Source: Listeria innocua (GTDB taxonomy: Bacteria > Bacillota > Bacilli > Lactobacillales > Listeriaceae). From it: a stretch of 64,000 nt of DNA. Below the pieces are notes generated by a model, which saw only the letters and a program-made list of their open reading frames with translations, was not told the DNA's origin and did no database searches. The stretch covers positions 666,001-730,000 of the forward strand of contig NZ_CP117229.1 of the NCBI RefSeq assembly GCF_028596125.1. The letters are read 5' to 3'. The number at the start of each line of letters is the position of its first letter. Within the stretch, counting starts at the first letter, position 1. This document shows, one piece after another, positions 52,102-61,048 of this stretch. The position numbers were made by a program, and so were the translations under genes.

Positions 52102-53991
52102 ATGAAAAAAGCTTTACTTTGTCTTTCTGCTGTTGTTCTCTCATTAAATTTTGTTTGGGGTTATCCCATTTCCGGAATAGCATCAGAAACAACAAAAGAA
52201 ACAAATCAACCAATTAATTTAAATCAAAGTAATACAGATATTGTTACTTCTGAAGATTTAGGAGGACAAGCGTGGTTAATCAATGAGGTAAATAGACAAT
52301 TGGCGCCGAAAAAAGTCGGTGTTGATCTAACTTTTGAGGATTTGGCTAAGATTAAGACCATTTCTTTAAGCAATAGGTCGCTTACGGGAGAAGTCCCACC
52401 AGAGATTAAAAACCTAGTGTCTCTCGAAAGACTTTTACTTTATAGTAATAATTTATCAGGGGAGATTCCTAGTGAATTAGGTCAATTACAAAAATTAACA
52501 GAACTGCGCTTAGATTATAATCAATTCTCAGGAAAAATTCCGGATGGTCTTGGAAATATTCCTTCCATCGCTTTGCAAGGTAATAAATTAGTCGGGCAAC
52601 TACCTTTAAGTTTGTATGAAAATAGAACTGGCGCAAATGAAGTAAATGTTTCTGGTAACCAAGTGACGATTAACAGTCAAAAACCAGAACCAAGTGTTTA
52701 CTCAGCGTATACGTTCATTTATCCAGCTAATACACCAGAGTATAGCGGTCATATTAAAGCAAATAATTCTTTTATTTCTAATCTAACTAATGATATGGAG
52801 CTTACGCCATTTTTAAAAAATAGTCCTACATTTATTAATTTACAAGTAGTATATATGTTTGACTCGGAATTGTTTGATGGGCATGATGTGACGATTACCG
52901 ATACGAATGATGGCAAGGTGCTTTATGATGGGAAACTGACTTCTGACGTGAGTATTCCACTAATCAACTTTAAATCAGGCGTACATGTAATTAAAGTAGT
53001 TCTTGATAATGCGACTAACAATCCTCAAAACCAAGCAACTTTTTTAATTGATATTTTACCAGTTAAGGCAAAGGATTTAACGGTTAAATATGTGGATGAA
53101 ACTGGGGCAGAGATTCACGAGTCGCAAACGGTAAGTGGAAATGTAGGCGATGACTATGATGTGACGACGCCTGAATATGAACTAGCAATTGATAAATACG
53201 AACTCGATACTAACCAACTACCAGGAAATGCAACCGGGACACTTAGTTTAGATGAGCAAACGGTCACTTATGTATACAAAAAAGCAGACGGCGCACCAGT
53301 CACAGTAAAATATGTAAACCAAAATGGCGAGGAACTAACCACTTCAGATATTTTAACAGGTAAATTAGATGATACGTATCAAGCTGAAGCAAAAGAAATT
53401 GCTGGATTTACATTAGATGAAAGCAAACTGCCAACAAATACAAGTGGCGTATTCGAAACAAACTCGCAAACAGTCACTTATGTTTATCAAGCAGTACCTG
53501 CGAAAATTAAAGCGCACGATTCGACGATTTATGTAGACGATGCATGGAGCGGAGAGGACAATTTTGATGGTGCGATAAATTCAGTTGGTATCGCTGTTTC
53601 CTTTAGTGATGTGCAGGTGGACGGTGAAGTTGACACCACGAAAGCAGGTATTTATCCGGTCACTTATAGCTTTGGCGGCGAATCAATAACAATTAATGTA
53701 ACGGTTAAAGAAAAAGCCGTTCCAGCGCCTCCAGTTACACCGCTAAACCCTGTAGTACCAGCGCAACAAAATAACGAAACTACACCAGCTACAAACCACC
53801 AAACTTCAGCAGAAAAGACAGAAACAATAAAAATAACGCCAACTCAAAGTGAAAAATCAACTATAGCTGGTAAATTAAAACTTCCAACTACTGGCGATAA
53901 ACTTTGGGATAGCGTTTTGTATAGCATGTTTGGCTTAATATTTGTATTTGCAGCGCTTGGATTATTACGCCGTAAACACAAACAAAATTAA
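52102..53991 (+). CDS. Plant-type LRR-MucBP surface protein with LPTTG anchor
   Basis: The 629-residue surface protein has a signal peptide (first ~30 residues) and four to five LRRs with the LxGxIPxxLxxLxxLxxLxLxxN pattern typical of plant receptors (NNLSGEIPSELGQLQKL, NQFSGKIPDGLGNI). A beta domain, two MucBP repeats (DLTVKYVDETGAEIHE and VTVKYVNQNGEELTTS) and a bacterial Ig-like domain (IYVDDAWSGEDNFDGA) follow. A proline-rich spacer, LPTTG, a membrane helix and RRKHKQN end the chain. The SD is CTGGAGG. The stop codon overlaps the convergent Crp/Fnr gene. Confidence 0.92.
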   Translation: MKKALLCLSAVVLSLNFVWGYPISGIASETTKETNQPINLNQSNTDIVTSEDLGGQAWLINEVNRQLAPKKVGVDLTFEDLAKIKTISLSNRSLTGEVPPEIKNLVSLERLLLYSNNLSGEIPSELGQLQKLTELRLDYNQFSGKIPDGLGNIPSIALQGNKLVGQLPLSLYENRTGANEVNVSGNQVTINSQKPEPSVYSAYTFIYPANTPEYSGHIKANNSFISNLTNDMELTPFLKNSPTFINLQVVYMFDSELFDGHDVTITDTNDGKVLYDGKLTSDVSIPLINFKSGVHVIKVVLDNATNNPQNQATFLIDILPVKAKDLTVKYVDETGAEIHESQTVSGNVGDDYDVTTPEYELAIDKYELDTNQLPGNATGTLSLDEQTVTYVYKKADGAPVTVKYVNQNGEELTTSDILTGKLDDTYQAEAKEIAGFTLDESKLPTNTSGVFETNSQTVTYVYQAVPAKIKAHDSTIYVDDAWSGEDNFDGAINSVGIAVSFSDVQVDGEVDTTKAGIYPVTYSFGGESITINVTVKEKAVPAPPVTPLNPVVPAQQNNETTPATNHQTSAEKTETIKITPTQSEKSTIAGKLKLPTTGDKLWDSVLYSMFGLIFVFAALGLLRRKHKQN

Positions 53992-54647
53992 ATATCTAAG
54001 GAGTCCTTATCTATCCGATAAGGGCTTTTTTTATTGACTAAAAATTCTTCGTCTACAAGCTCTGTGAGTAAATTAGATATGTTTGGCTGGGTTGTACGGC
54101 AATATCTTGCAAGGACTGACTGATTGATAAAGTTTGGTAACACAATCTCATTTCTTTCTTCATCTTCAGCGCCCATCTCTACAGCAAGATTTTCTAAAGC
54201 CATGTAAATCCGTTCTTTAGGTGTTTTTGCAATCATTCCAAGTAGTGCATAGTGGCGAGCAAAAACGTCAGCAATACTTGTCAAAAGAAAATCATTCACA
54301 TCAGGTTTGATCGATAAAATGTTTAGTAAAAAGTCTGCTTCTATTTTATAGAGCACCATTTGCTCACTCATGACGGTAATACTATGTTTTTTCTTTGGAA
54401 ATGACGAGAATGCGTCAATCCCTAACACATTATTTGGAAGAACGAATATTGAAATATAGTTTGTTTTTCTTAAATTGTCCTCTAATTCTACCGCAGCATA
54501 ACCTTCCACAACAAAAAAGATATGTTTTGCTTTTTCTTGTTCAAAAATAATTTTTTCATTCATTGTATAGGTTTTCTTTGTTACATATTTATAGTAGTCA
54601 GGAAATTCTTTTAGATAACTGAGCACTGTATTGAATTTTTCCGTCAT
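53988..54647 (-). CDS. Crp/Fnr-family transcriptional regulator
   Basis: ATG 54647, eight bases after AAAGGAG, gives 219 residues; the GTG at 54656 lies inside the SD spacing. The protein has a cyclic-nucleotide-binding-like beta barrel (EKIIFEQEKAKHIFFVVEGYAAVEL) and a C-terminal helix-turn-helix (NQSVLARYCRTTQPNISNLLTELV). The glycine/arginine residues that bind cAMP are not conserved. Listeria encodes many such PrfA-type paralogues. It may regulate the adjacent surface-protein genes, but no PrfA-box was found there. Its last codons contain the terminator of the convergent gene. Confidence 0.9.
   Translation of the reverse strand: MTEKFNTVLSYLKEFPDYYKYVTKKTYTMNEKIIFEQEKAKHIFFVVEGYAAVELEDNLRKTNYISIFVLPNNVLGIDAFSSFPKKKHSITVMSEQMVLYKIEADFLLNILSIKPDVNDFLLTSIADVFARHYALLGMIAKTPKERIYMALENLAVEMGAEDEERNEIVLPNFINQSVLARYCRTTQPNISNLLTELVDEEFLVNKKSPYRIDKDSLDI
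54002..54032 (+). terminator. Terminator of the plant-type LRR gene, embedded in the Crp/Fnr coding end
   Basis: AGTCCTTATC (54002-54011) pairs with GATAAGGGCT (54017-54026), with one T-G pair, and is followed by T7 in the + direction. The same bases encode the final residues of the minus-strand regulator. Confidence 0.85.
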
Positions 54648-54908
54648 TAGGACCACTCCTTTTTTACATATTTACCCATTTATTATACCTTAATTCTTTT
54701 CAAAAAGAGTTATGAACAGTTTGTGACTCCTGCTAAAGTCGCTTGGAGAGAGGGATAAAAGTTTGAAAAGAAATTTTGTAGTGGGAAAAACGCTTGCTCG
54801 ATATATGAAGTATATAAATGAAGCGATTTTCCTTTGATATAGTACATTCATAGCCAGTGTGACCCAAGTGGTACGGTGATACGGACAGACAGGCGAAAGG
54901 AGGAAATT
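54648..54908. other. Divergent intergenic region before the GntR operon
   Basis: A minus-strand TATAAT (54682-54687) lies upstream of the Crp/Fnr gene. On the + strand AT-rich blocks precede a GC-richer stretch at 54855-54895 (GTGTGACCCAAGTGGTACGG) that could hold the operator of the GntR regulator. No clean inverted repeat or full promoter was found. Confidence 0.5.
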
Positions 54909-55286
54909 ATGAAGTTTGATGATAGTAAACCCATTTATAAGCAAATCGTTCATTATATTCATACAGAAATTGTTACAGGAACATACGAGGCTGGTGACAA
55001 GCTACTATCTGTAAGAGAATTAGCAACAAAGTTAGAAGTAAATCCGACAACCATCCAGCGAGCTTATGCAGAACTGGAAGAAGCGGGAATTATTTTCACC
55101 GTTCGCGGTACTGGTAAATATTTGACAGAAGATAAGAGGAGAATTGAGCAATTGGAAAATGACATCGCAAAACAACTTACCGAAAATTTTATTAGTGAAA
55201 TGAGTAAATTAGGAATTAATAAAGAAAAAATCATCGCTTGGGTGAAAAAAGTAGAGGAGGTAGAAGTAAATGCTAGTGGGAAATAA
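54909..55286 (+). CDS. GntR-family regulator, YtrA type
   Basis: ATG 54909, after AAAGGAGG, gives 125 residues; the upstream ATG at 54876 has no SD. The N-terminal winged helix reads KPIYKQIVHYIHTEIVTGTYEAGDKLLSVRELATKLEVNPTTIQRAYAELEEAGI (in parts), followed by a short helical dimerisation tail. Short GntR proteins of the YtrA type usually repress a downstream ABC transporter operon. It overlaps the next gene by 17 bases. Confidence 0.93.
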   Translation: MKFDDSKPIYKQIVHYIHTEIVTGTYEAGDKLLSVRELATKLEVNPTTIQRAYAELEEAGIIFTVRGTGKYLTEDKRRIEQLENDIAKQLTENFISEMSKLGINKEKIIAWVKKVEEVEVNASGK

Positions 55287-55959
55287 TATTGCTAAATCTT
55301 ATCCAAATAAATTAGTCTTACAAAATGTGGACTTCGAAGCAAAACCAGGCGATATGATCGTGCTCACTGGTGAAAACGGCAGCGGGAAAACGACTTTGCT
55401 AGATATGTTAGCAAATTTGAAGAGACCAGATAGCGGCACATTACAACTAGATAATGAAGTTTTCATAACGAGTGAAATCCGTCAGCAAATCGCTTATCTA
55501 AACAATGAACTTTACGCTAAAAAAAGTACTACTATAGAAGAATTTATGAAACAACATGCGCTTCTTTTTGAAAATATGGATTTAGATAAGTGGGAAAGAC
55601 TACTTTCAGGATGGCGCATTAGTAAACGTTTAAAACTTGGTGAATTATCGACAGGCATGTTGATGAAAGTGAAAATTGCTAGTGTTTTAGCAAGACAAGC
55701 CAAAGTGTATCTTTACGATGAACCATTTGCAAGTATTGATATTATGGCTCGTTCAGAAGTAATGAAGGCTATTATTAGCGAAACAGAGCCAGATGCTATC
55801 ACGATTATTTCTTCGCATCATTTAGAAGGCACGGAAAAATTATATAACAAACTTTGGTTAATTAAAGATAATACATTAAAAACAATAGAAACAGAAACTT
55901 ATCGCGAGAGAACAGGCAACTCATTAATCGATTTCTATAAGGAGGAAATGAACAAATGA
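55270..55959 (+). CDS. ABC transporter ATP-binding protein
   Basis: The 229-residue ATPase has Walker A GENGSGKT, a degenerate signature LSTGM in place of LSGGQ, Walker B KVYLYDEPFASID, and an H-loop (ISSHH). It pairs with the 55956 permease (4-base overlap). This matches the YtrB-type arrangement of GntR(YtrA)-led operons. The substrate is unknown. The SD GAGGAGG lies inside the gntR 3' end. Confidence 0.9.
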   Translation: MLVGNNIAKSYPNKLVLQNVDFEAKPGDMIVLTGENGSGKTTLLDMLANLKRPDSGTLQLDNEVFITSEIRQQIAYLNNELYAKKSTTIEEFMKQHALLFENMDLDKWERLLSGWRISKRLKLGELSTGMLMKVKIASVLARQAKVYLYDEPFASIDIMARSEVMKAIISETEPDAITIISSHHLEGTEKLYNKLWLIKDNTLKTIETETYRERTGNSLIDFYKEEMNK

Positions 55960-56660
55960 CAAAAATGATTACTTTTTATTTAAAACAAATTAGTCCTATT
56001 CTTTTGATTGGACTTGCAATTATCTTGGGGCTGAACTTTCTAGGGTTCACGATAAATCTACTGGAGGGAACGGATTTACTTTTTAGAGCGATTCGAGGAA
56101 CGACGGTGATAAGCTTAATTCTCGTTCTTATCACAACTTGGAAAATCACGAAACTCGACACATCGAAAGAAAACTTAACGCTCGCTTCTCTTTCCGGATT
56201 TTCGGAAACAAAGAAATTTTTCGGAAAACTATTTGCTGCTTATTTATCAGCAATTGCAGTTATTTTACTTCAAAGTGCCTTTATTTGGTATTACGGTTTT
56301 GAAACAGGACGAATTGGAGCAGGCGATGCGTTATCGTTTGTATCTGGAACGCTGATGATGTTTTTATTTATCGCTATGTTTGTTTGTTACTTTGTTATTC
56401 CGGTAGGTTGGTTAAAAGATCACGTGAAGGCTAGTTCTCTTCAAAAAGCAGCCGTTGTTCTACTTCTTTTTGCAATCCTAATAATCAATTTATTAGCTGA
56501 ATACTACTTGCATATTTATAACAGTGCGGGAATTATCTCTATTTTGCCAAATGGTCATTTTGAGATTTCACTTCTTTCTATTGTTTGGAATGTAGGATTA
56601 TGTTCAGTTATTGCAGGCAGTTATATCTATATGAAGTCTAAAAAAATGGATACTATTTGA
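55956..56660 (+). CDS. ABC transporter permease, YtrC-like
   Basis: The 234-residue protein has about six membrane helices (for example ISPILLIGLAIILGLNFLGF, LSAIAVILLQSAFIWYY, AAVVLLLFAILIINLLAEYYL). It has no recognised ligand-binding domain. It is co-translated with the preceding ATPase by a 4-base ATGA overlap, and the next gene begins 14 bases downstream. It is probably the membrane half of the transporter. Confidence 0.85.
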   Translation: MTKMITFYLKQISPILLIGLAIILGLNFLGFTINLLEGTDLLFRAIRGTTVISLILVLITTWKITKLDTSKENLTLASLSGFSETKKFFGKLFAAYLSAIAVILLQSAFIWYYGFETGRIGAGDALSFVSGTLMMFLFIAMFVCYFVIPVGWLKDHVKASSLQKAAVVLLLFAILIINLLAEYYLHIYNSAGIISILPNGHFEISLLSIVWNVGLCSVIAGSYIYMKSKKMDTI

Positions 56661-56674
56661 AAGTAGGAGAATAC

Positions 56675-58675
56675 ATGTTAGAAATTAAGCACTTAAAAAA
56701 ATCTTACAAACTTGGAAAGAAAAACGAGACTCCTGTTTTGAAAGATATTAATGTGACGATTCAAGACGGGGAATTTGCGGCAATCATCGGGAAAAGCGGT
56801 AGCGGTAAGTCCACTTTGCTGAATATTATTAGTGGGCTAGATACCGACTATTCCGGACAAGTTTTATACAATGGCGCTGATTTACAAGATATAGACTTAG
56901 ACGCCTATCATTTTAATCATATTGGTTTTATTTTTCAAAGCTTTCATTTAGTTAACCATATGTCTGTTATTGAAAACGTCAAAGTTCCTTTATATTTGAA
57001 TGCCGAATTATCGGAAAGTGACCGAAATGCGAGAGCGCTAGATTTGCTGAAACAAGTTGGATTAGACGAATTTGCTAGTAAAAAACCAACGCAACTTTCT
57101 GGTGGACAAAAGCAACGGGTAGCCATTGCGAGATCGCTTGCTAACAATCCAGATATGATTATTGCGGATGAACCAACCGGAGCGCTTGATAGTGTAACTT
57201 CAGAGGAAATCATTAAGCTATTAAAAACGTTAGCGAAACAAGGAACAACAGTCATCATCGTCACGCATGATTTAAACATTGCGGACCAAACCGATGCGGT
57301 ATTACGACTAGCAGATGGAGAAGTAATTTCATTTGAACGGAAAAAAGAAGTTATCCAAAGAGTTAGCCACAAAAATGAAAAAAAGTTGCGTCTAAACTGG
57401 TGGGCCACTGCTAAAATTTCTTTTAAAAGCTTTTTCAATAGAAAGTTTCGGAATTTGCTCGTAGCACTTGGGACTTCAATTGGAATTATTGCCATTTTAT
57501 TAGCATTCGGGCTTGGGAATGGAGTAAATCAAAGTCTTTCAAAGATTTTTGGAACGACTTTTTCACCTAACCAGATTACGACTTATTATAAAGAAGATGG
57601 TGGTTCGAAATCACCTGAACCGACTACTCCATTAACGAGCAGTGAGATTAAGAAAATTAAGCAACTGTATGAAGATGAAAATATTACAGAAATTTATGAA
57701 CGCACTACTGTCCAAGGCATTAAATTTGAATACGATAGCGAATATTTGAAAGGTATTTCTGGTGAAATGCAAGAAGCCAACTTTAAGCCATCACGCTATG
57801 AAGATTTGACTGTCAAAGATGAATATCTTCTAAGCGGGAAAATGGTGACAAGTGATGAAGCAGGAGCAGTTATCCCTTCTAATGTAGCAAGAGCTATTCT
57901 TGGGAAAAAGGATTCTGATGATTTAACAAAAAGTGACGGCGATAAACTCATTGGTAAAACAATAACCTTAGTTTATGCCGGAAGAAATAGCGACACAAAA
58001 AATACGGTTAAAACAGAAACAATTATTACTGGTATTACAAATCCATCTAAAGAAGGTTTTGCTAGGGGATTTGATGTTTCCACAAAAACAATGAACGACT
58101 TTATTAAAACAACTGGTATTGAAAAGCCGATTTTATCTGTAGATGCATTCACAAAAACGACAGCAGAAGCAGAGGAAATCGTTGGAAAATATGAGGATGA
58201 CAAAGACTGGGCGAATTATTCGATTACTAATGCGAATGCTTTCGTAGATACATTTAGCCAGTTTACCGATATTATTGTGTACTTGATTGCCTTTATTGCA
58301 GGTCTTTCGCTGGCTGTTGCTGGCGTGATGATTGCTATTGTGCTTTATATCGGTGTGGTTGAACGAACAAGAGAAATCGGGGTATTCCGAGCAATTGGTT
58401 ATCGAAAACGTCATATTCGCGGACTTTTCATGATGGAAGCAAGCTATATTATTATTTTAGCAAATGTACTATCAAGTCTTGTCGCCGTGACAATTGCAAA
58501 AATAGCTAGTCCTATTTTAGAAACGAACATTGGTTTTGAAGATATGATTCACATTTCGTTCTGGAATTTCCTTGTCACACTCGCAATAACAATTACAATT
58601 GGCTTTATTTTCTCGATTTATCCAAGTAATAAAGCAGCAAAATTAGATGCAGCAGAAGCTTTAAGATCAGAATGA
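56675..58675 (+). CDS. MacB-type ABC transporter, fused ATPase and FtsX permease
   Basis: ATG 56675 follows GTAGGAGA and gives 666 residues; the TTG at 56657 is less likely. The N-terminal ATPase (about 1-230) has GKSGSGKST, LSGGQKQR and IADEPTGALDS. The C-terminal FtsX/MacB part has one membrane helix after the ATPase (LVALGTSIGIIAILLAFGLG), a large extracellular domain (about 290-510) and three C-terminal helices. B. subtilis has the equivalent as separate YtrE and YtrF. A role in cell-wall or antimicrobial-peptide response is possible by analogy. Confidence 0.92.
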   Translation: MLEIKHLKKSYKLGKKNETPVLKDINVTIQDGEFAAIIGKSGSGKSTLLNIISGLDTDYSGQVLYNGADLQDIDLDAYHFNHIGFIFQSFHLVNHMSVIENVKVPLYLNAELSESDRNARALDLLKQVGLDEFASKKPTQLSGGQKQRVAIARSLANNPDMIIADEPTGALDSVTSEEIIKLLKTLAKQGTTVIIVTHDLNIADQTDAVLRLADGEVISFERKKEVIQRVSHKNEKKLRLNWWATAKISFKSFFNRKFRNLLVALGTSIGIIAILLAFGLGNGVNQSLSKIFGTTFSPNQITTYYKEDGGSKSPEPTTPLTSSEIKKIKQLYEDENITEIYERTTVQGIKFEYDSEYLKGISGEMQEANFKPSRYEDLTVKDEYLLSGKMVTSDEAGAVIPSNVARAILGKKDSDDLTKSDGDKLIGKTITLVYAGRNSDTKNTVKTETIITGITNPSKEGFARGFDVSTKTMNDFIKTTGIEKPILSVDAFTKTTAEAEEIVGKYEDDKDWANYSITNANAFVDTFSQFTDIIVYLIAFIAGLSLAVAGVMIAIVLYIGVVERTREIGVFRAIGYRKRHIRGLFMMEASYIIILANVLSSLVAVTIAKIASPILETNIGFEDMIHISFWNFLVTLAITITIGFIFSIYPSNKAAKLDAAEALRSE

Positions 58676-58703
58676 CCCAACTAACAGAAAAGAGGAATTT
58701 AAC

Positions 58704-59207
58704 ATGAAAAAACCACTAAAAATCAGCTTAATCGTCGTAGGAATCGCAGTAGTTATATTTGCAGGAGTGATGCTATCCTACCGTTTTATTAAATCAATGG
58801 ACGTTACTGAAAATGCCGAAATAAACAAATCAGCTACAGGAGATCATGTATTGCTGGCAACTCAAGGTAGTAAATTCAAAGACAGTGTAATGGATCAAGT
58901 GAAAAAAGACATGGAAGGCAAAAACGTACATGTTTCGATTATCGATACAACAAAACTAGACAAAGTAAAAGCAGATGATTATGACAAAGTAGTTCTATTC
59001 ACTACAGTACAGTCCGATGATATTCCAGAAAACGTAACCACTTTTATGAATGATAATAAAGATAAAAGTATCCATATTGCGGTAACAGCAGATTCTGGCG
59101 GCTGGGATGATAAACCGAAAGATATTGATGCAATTTCCGAAGCATCGAAAGCAGAAAACAAACAAGATTTTGTCGATGATTTAACGAAAGCAATTGTAGC
59201 GGAATAA
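58704..59207 (+). CDS. Membrane-anchored flavodoxin-like protein
   Basis: The 167-residue protein has an N-terminal membrane helix (KISLIVVGIAVVIFAGVMLSY) and a soluble domain with alternating strands and helices (HVLLATQGSKFKDSVMDQVKKDM, YDKVVLFTTVQSDDIPENV). It resembles a flavodoxin-like fold without a clear FMN phosphate loop. It follows the MacB-type gene by 28 bases with an AGAGG SD and ends at a terminator, so it is the last gene of the operon. Topology prediction would place the domain outside the cell. Confidence 0.75.
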   Translation: MKKPLKISLIVVGIAVVIFAGVMLSYRFIKSMDVTENAEINKSATGDHVLLATQGSKFKDSVMDQVKKDMEGKNVHVSIIDTTKLDKVKADDYDKVVLFTTVQSDDIPENVTTFMNDNKDKSIHIAVTADSGGWDDKPKDIDAISEASKAENKQDFVDDLTKAIVAE

Positions 59208-59218
59208 GAATGAGAGAG

Positions 59219-59247
59219 CACTCACCTTTAGGGGTGAGTGTTTTTTT
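59219..59247 (+). terminator. Terminator of the GntR-ABC operon
   Basis: CACTCACC (59219-59226) pairs with GGTGAGTG (59233-59240), followed by T7. Confidence 0.92.
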
Positions 59248-59349
59248 ATATCAGATAAATTTACTAAAAACGCTATATCGTTATTCCCATTTTAAAATAT
59301 GCTATACTTAGGGACAAATAAACCTCAAGAAAAAGGCGGGTGGTAGTCA

Positions 59350-60171
59350 TTGAAGAAGAGTAGAACGGTTCAAATTCTTTTCGTTTTTTCCGTTATTGCG
59401 CTAGTTGTTAGTGTTGTTGGTGTAGTGTCAATTTGGTACGGGCAAAAAAATCATCAAGCAAATAATACAAATTCAGCTGCCAAAAAAGATACTACTGTAA
59501 CGAAAAAACAAGATACCTTTAAAATAACTGCACTCGGCGACTCACTTACATATGGCGTTGGTGACACAGAAGGCGGTGGGTATGTTCGGGTTGTGGAAAA
59601 TTTCTATAAACAAAAAGAGAAAAATGTCGAGAACGTCAATCTTGCTATTAGCGGGGCGAAATCAGGACAATTACTCAAACAATTGGAACAAAAAGAAGTT
59701 CAGAATCAAATAAAATCAGCTGATGTAGTCTTAATGACGATCGGCGGCAATGATTTATTTCGCGGCGGGGAAGTACTTGATGATTTCAAAAGTGATGCGA
59801 TTAAACAAGCCGAAGCAAGCTACACGAATAACTTAAAACAAATATACCAAACGATACGAAAATTAAATCCATCCGCGCCAGTTTTTCATATTGGGCTGTA
59901 TAATCCGTTTATGTCGTTAGAAAATGCGAGTGAGATGTCGGCTGTTGCGAATGAATGGAATTTAGAGAGTCAAAATCTATCACAAAATGAGAAAAACATT
60001 ATTTACGTACCAACATTTGATTTATTTCAGCAAAATGGAGCGGCTTATTTAGCAAGTGATAAATTCCACCCAAATCATGCGGGATACCAGTTTATCGGTA
60101 ATCGGGTGACAGAAGTGATACAGACGGGAGGGGGAAAAGGCGATGACGGAGCTAGCACTTCAAGTAACTAA
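59350..60171 (+). CDS. Membrane-anchored GDSL/SGNH hydrolase (YpmR-like)
   Basis: The 273-residue esterase or lipase-family protein has an N-terminal membrane helix (VQILFVFSVIALVVSVVGVV). The SGNH catalytic blocks are nucleophile S65 in ALGDSLTYG, G102 in ISGAKSG, N134 in IGGND, and D237/H240 in DKFHPNH. It resembles B. subtilis YpmR and probably acts outside the membrane. The start is TTG 59350 after AAAGGCGGG. The end overlaps the next ABC gene by 29 bases, so the two are co-transcribed. Confidence 0.9.
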   Translation: MKKSRTVQILFVFSVIALVVSVVGVVSIWYGQKNHQANNTNSAAKKDTTVTKKQDTFKITALGDSLTYGVGDTEGGGYVRVVENFYKQKEKNVENVNLAISGAKSGQLLKQLEQKEVQNQIKSADVVLMTIGGNDLFRGGEVLDDFKSDAIKQAEASYTNNLKQIYQTIRKLNPSAPVFHIGLYNPFMSLENASEMSAVANEWNLESQNLSQNEKNIIYVPTFDLFQQNGAAYLASDKFHPNHAGYQFIGNRVTEVIQTGGGKGDDGASTSSN

Positions 60172-61048
60172 CCTGCATAAAAAAATCCGCAAACGAGAAA
60201 TTATCAAAGGGATTTCTTTTGAAGTACGACCAGGAGAAGTATTCGGTTTTCTAGGACCAAATGGAGCGGGCAAAACAACTACGATTCGAATGATCGTGGG
60301 GTTGATTAAACCAACATCTGGAACGATTTTAATTGGTGGGAAAGATATTTGGAAAAATTTCACCGAAGCAATGCGCGGTCTTGGCTCTATCGTGGAAAAT
60401 CCGGAATTCTATACATTTTTAACAGGGCAAGAAAATTTGGCGTATTTTGCCCGAATGGATCCCTCGATAAAAAAAGAACGTATTCAGGAAGTAACCGAGC
60501 TAGTTGGGCTAGAAAAACGGATAAATGACCGAGTTTCCACCTATTCACTTGGTATGCGCCAGCGTTTAGGCATTGCCCAAGCGTTACTTTCCAGTCCGAA
60601 ATTATTAATTCTTGATGAACCAACAAACGGTCTCGATCCATCTGGAATTCATGAAATGCGCGACTTTATCCGTGCGCTTGCCAGAAATGAAGGAATTAGC
60701 GTGCTCGTTTCGTCGCATTTATTAAGTGAAATTGAGCTTTTATGTGATCGGGTGGCGATTATGACAGACGGGACGATTATTAAAACCGACCAAGTTTCAC
60801 ACCTCCTTAGTTCCCGTGCACAATTACGCTGGCTGGCGACTCCTTTTGAACAAGCCAAAGCATTTTTGGCAAGTGTAACCGAAGTCGAAGTGGACGGCGA
60901 ATATCTCGTGACCGCAGTGAATGAACGTAGCGCCGAATGGAACGAACAGTTGGTTGCAAAAGGCATTCAAGTCCATGAAATCGACAAGAAAAAACCATCT
61001 CTCGAAGACCTATTTCTTGAGTTAACAGGAGGTCATTCGATTGATTAA
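60143..61048 (+). CDS. ABC transporter ATP-binding protein, bacitracin-export type
   Basis: The 301-residue protein has the ATPase core: GPNGAGKTT, the Q-loop region ENPEFYTFLTGQENL, the signature YSLGMRQRLGIAQALL, and LLILDEPTNGLDPSG. A C-terminal extension of about 80 residues is common in the BcrA/DrrA-like subfamily. It begins within the GDSL hydrolase gene (SD GGAGGGGG) and overlaps the permease by 8 bases. Substrate unknown. Confidence 0.93.
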   Translation: MTELALQVTNLHKKIRKREIIKGISFEVRPGEVFGFLGPNGAGKTTTIRMIVGLIKPTSGTILIGGKDIWKNFTEAMRGLGSIVENPEFYTFLTGQENLAYFARMDPSIKKERIQEVTELVGLEKRINDRVSTYSLGMRQRLGIAQALLSSPKLLILDEPTNGLDPSGIHEMRDFIRALARNEGISVLVSSHLLSEIELLCDRVAIMTDGTIIKTDQVSHLLSSRAQLRWLATPFEQAKAFLASVTEVEVDGEYLVTAVNERSAEWNEQLVAKGIQVHEIDKKKPSLEDLFLELTGGHSID

